Shown: piece by piece, positions 5,525-6,156 of the stretch
Layout of the letters: each line of letters starts with the position of its first letter
Position numbering within the stretch: position 1 is the first letter of the stretch
Assembly (NCBI GenBank): GCA_900543525.1
Contig: UQRS01000097.1
Coordinates: 1-6,156 of the forward strand
Direction of reading: 5' to 3'
DNA: 6,156 bases
Origin: an uncultured Oscillospiraceae bacterium
GTDB taxonomy: Bacteria; Bacillota; Clostridia; Oscillospirales; Acutalibacteraceae
Notes under the pieces: model-generated
The model's input: the letters and a program-made list of their open reading frames with translations, nothing else
Told to the model about the DNA's origin: nothing
The model's database searches: none
Made by a program: the position numbers and the translations under genes

Positions 5525-6097
5525 TCAAACCGCCGCAAACCGAGGGCTTTGCCCCCGCCACACGGCGTATAAAAACAAATCATGCGGCGCGCCCTTAAAC
5601 GTGACGCCGTTTTTTAAAAGACCTTCTTTTTCAAAGCCGAGGTGTTCGAGCAGTGCGGCGGACGGCCGGTTTTCCTGCACAACCCGCGCTTCGATCCGAT
5701 TGAAGCGGAGGGTCTGAAATCCAAAATCCAGAAGAGCGGCGACCGCCTCGCTTCCATAACCCTGCTGCCAGCAGTCGGCTGCGATGCAGTAGCCAACCTC
5801 CCCCACTCTGCCCTCCAAATCCATTCGGACAAAGGAGCAGGTTCCGATCACGCGGCCGTCGCTTTTCCGACAGATGCAGAAGGTCAGCTCCACGCCGTCC
5901 TTCCGGATGCGGCGAAGATACCGCAGATACCGTTTGGTTTGGGCGAGGTTCTCATGCGGATCCCAGGCGGAGTATTTGGAAATCCGCGGGTCGCGGCAGA
6001 AAGTAAACACCTCCTTCGCATCCCGCAAGGTGGGATAGCGAAGGAGCAGCCGCTCGGTTACCAGCGCGGTTTTGTAAAGCTGCGACGGGTCGATCAT
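5525..6097 (-). CDS. GNAT-family N-acetyltransferase, RimJ/RimL type
   Basis: A 190-residue single-domain acetyltransferase using acetyl-CoA. The beginning TERLLLRYPTLRDAKEVF (14-31) is typical of the RimJ/RimL (Acetyltransf_3) subgroup, which acetylates ribosomal protein N-termini but also many other amines. The acetyl-CoA pyrophosphate loop is QQGYGS (111-116), preceded by GEVGYCIAADCW (99-110). The C-terminal half has RIEARVVQENRPSAALLEHLGFEKEG (134-159, quoted in part as N143, S146 and the LGF turn), the usual cofactor and fold motif. Length is normal. The start cannot be extended because an in-frame TAA lies 9 bases upstream. Its ATG overlaps a TGA in another frame as ATGA, and only a weak AGGT site is visible, so it may be translated by coupling to an upstream gene. 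The substrate cannot be predicted. The gene probably heads or sits within the unit leading to luxS. Confidence 0.88.
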   Translation of the reverse strand: MIDPSQLYKTALVTERLLLRYPTLRDAKEVFTFCRDPRISKYSAWDPHENLAQTKRYLRYLRRIRKDGVELTFCICRKSDGRVIGTCSFVRMDLEGRVGEVGYCIAADCWQQGYGSEAVAALLDFGFQTLRFNRIEARVVQENRPSAALLEHLGFEKEGLLKNGVTFKGAPHDLFLYAVWRGQSPRFAAV

Positions 6098-6156
6098 GAA
6101 TTTTTATCTACCTGATGAAAGGTTTTCAGGTTCCCCTTTTTCGCGCTGCGCCGCTC
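6094..6156 (-). CDS. Possible 3' end of an upstream gene (partial, unknown)
   Basis: One minus-strand frame is open from the window edge to a TGA at 6094-6096 that shares bases with the GNAT start as ATGA, the classic coupling overlap. It would encode a basic tail ending HQVDKNS, and its first codons have the GC-rich third positions seen in the neighbouring genes. With only 20 codons visible, an open frame may be chance. Another frame is open up to the TAA at 6104-6106 and is an alternative 3' end. The stretch also holds a small inverted repeat, CCTGA (6111-6115) and TCAGG (6126-6130). No family can be named. Confidence 0.3.
   Translation of the reverse strand, partial: ERRSAKKGNLKTFHQVDKNS

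Noticed and set aside
5523..5528. Perfect TTGACA (-35 consensus) on the minus strand at the end of the GNAT gene
   Set aside because: No acceptable -10 box is found 16-18 bases downstream (TCTGCC at 17), so it is not called as a promoter for the PLC-like gene.
431..5598. Long plus-strand open frames covering almost the whole gene cluster (431-1780, 1785-2900, 2821-3957, 4369-5598)
   Set aside because: They lie opposite well-identified minus-strand genes. Strong GC bias at third codon positions removes stops from the opposite strand; their translations match no family and are rich in the Arg, Gly, Ala and His expected of antisense frames.
1..6156. CRISPR arrays, tRNA, rRNA, known riboswitches, toxin-antitoxin or defence genes
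   Set aside because: I saw no regularly spaced repeats, no tRNA-like cloverleaf segments, and no defence or toxin-antitoxin protein families.

Overview
The window reads as an ordinary chromosomal segment of a GC-rich, low-oxygen Firmicute, most likely a gut Clostridia / Oscillospirales-type bacterium. This is inferred from the gene set (NfnAB transhydrogenase, Gram-positive-type LuxS, a clostridial-style zinc-dependent phospholipase C-like protein), the GC-rich third codon positions and the purine-rich AAGGAGG-type ribosome binding sites. Species cannot be told from sequence alone.

All six recognisable genes lie on the minus strand, so transcription runs from high to low coordinates. From right to left they are: the possible 3' end of an unknown gene (6094-6156); a RimJ/RimL-type GNAT acetyltransferase (5525-6097); a zinc-dependent phospholipase C-like protein without a signal peptide (4525-5466); luxS (4064-4537, overlapping the previous gene by 13 bases); a convincing promoter (3980-4008) driving the branched-chain aminotransferase ilvE (2839-3906); a roughly 200-base intergenic stretch with two large hairpins; then nfnA (1788-2636) and nfnB (410-1795), overlapping by 8 bases and closed by a clear intrinsic terminator (about 360-394). 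Positions 1-359 hold no convincing gene. They contain a T-rich end (1-49) resembling the terminal repeat of an IS3-family element, then a GC-rich stretch full of short palindromes.

Functionally there are three probable transcription units. The first (GNAT, PLC-like, luxS) combines protein or small-molecule acetylation, an unassigned metal-dependent hydrolase and S-ribosylhomocysteine cleavage, which recycles the methyl cycle and yields the AI-2 precursor. The second is ilvE, which interconverts branched-chain amino acids and 2-oxo acids with glutamate as amino donor. The third is nfnAB, an electron-bifurcating enzyme coupling NADH, reduced ferredoxin and NADP+. Its NADPH can feed biosynthesis, including glutamate formation, which links loosely to ilvE. 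The two nfn subunits are easily misnamed glutamate synthase small subunit and sulfide or dihydroorotate dehydrogenase; their pairing supports Nfn.

I found no clearly novel system. The items most worth a second look are the overlapping PLC-like/luxS pair, the structured ilvE-nfnA spacer, and the possible IS end with the palindrome-rich region beside it.
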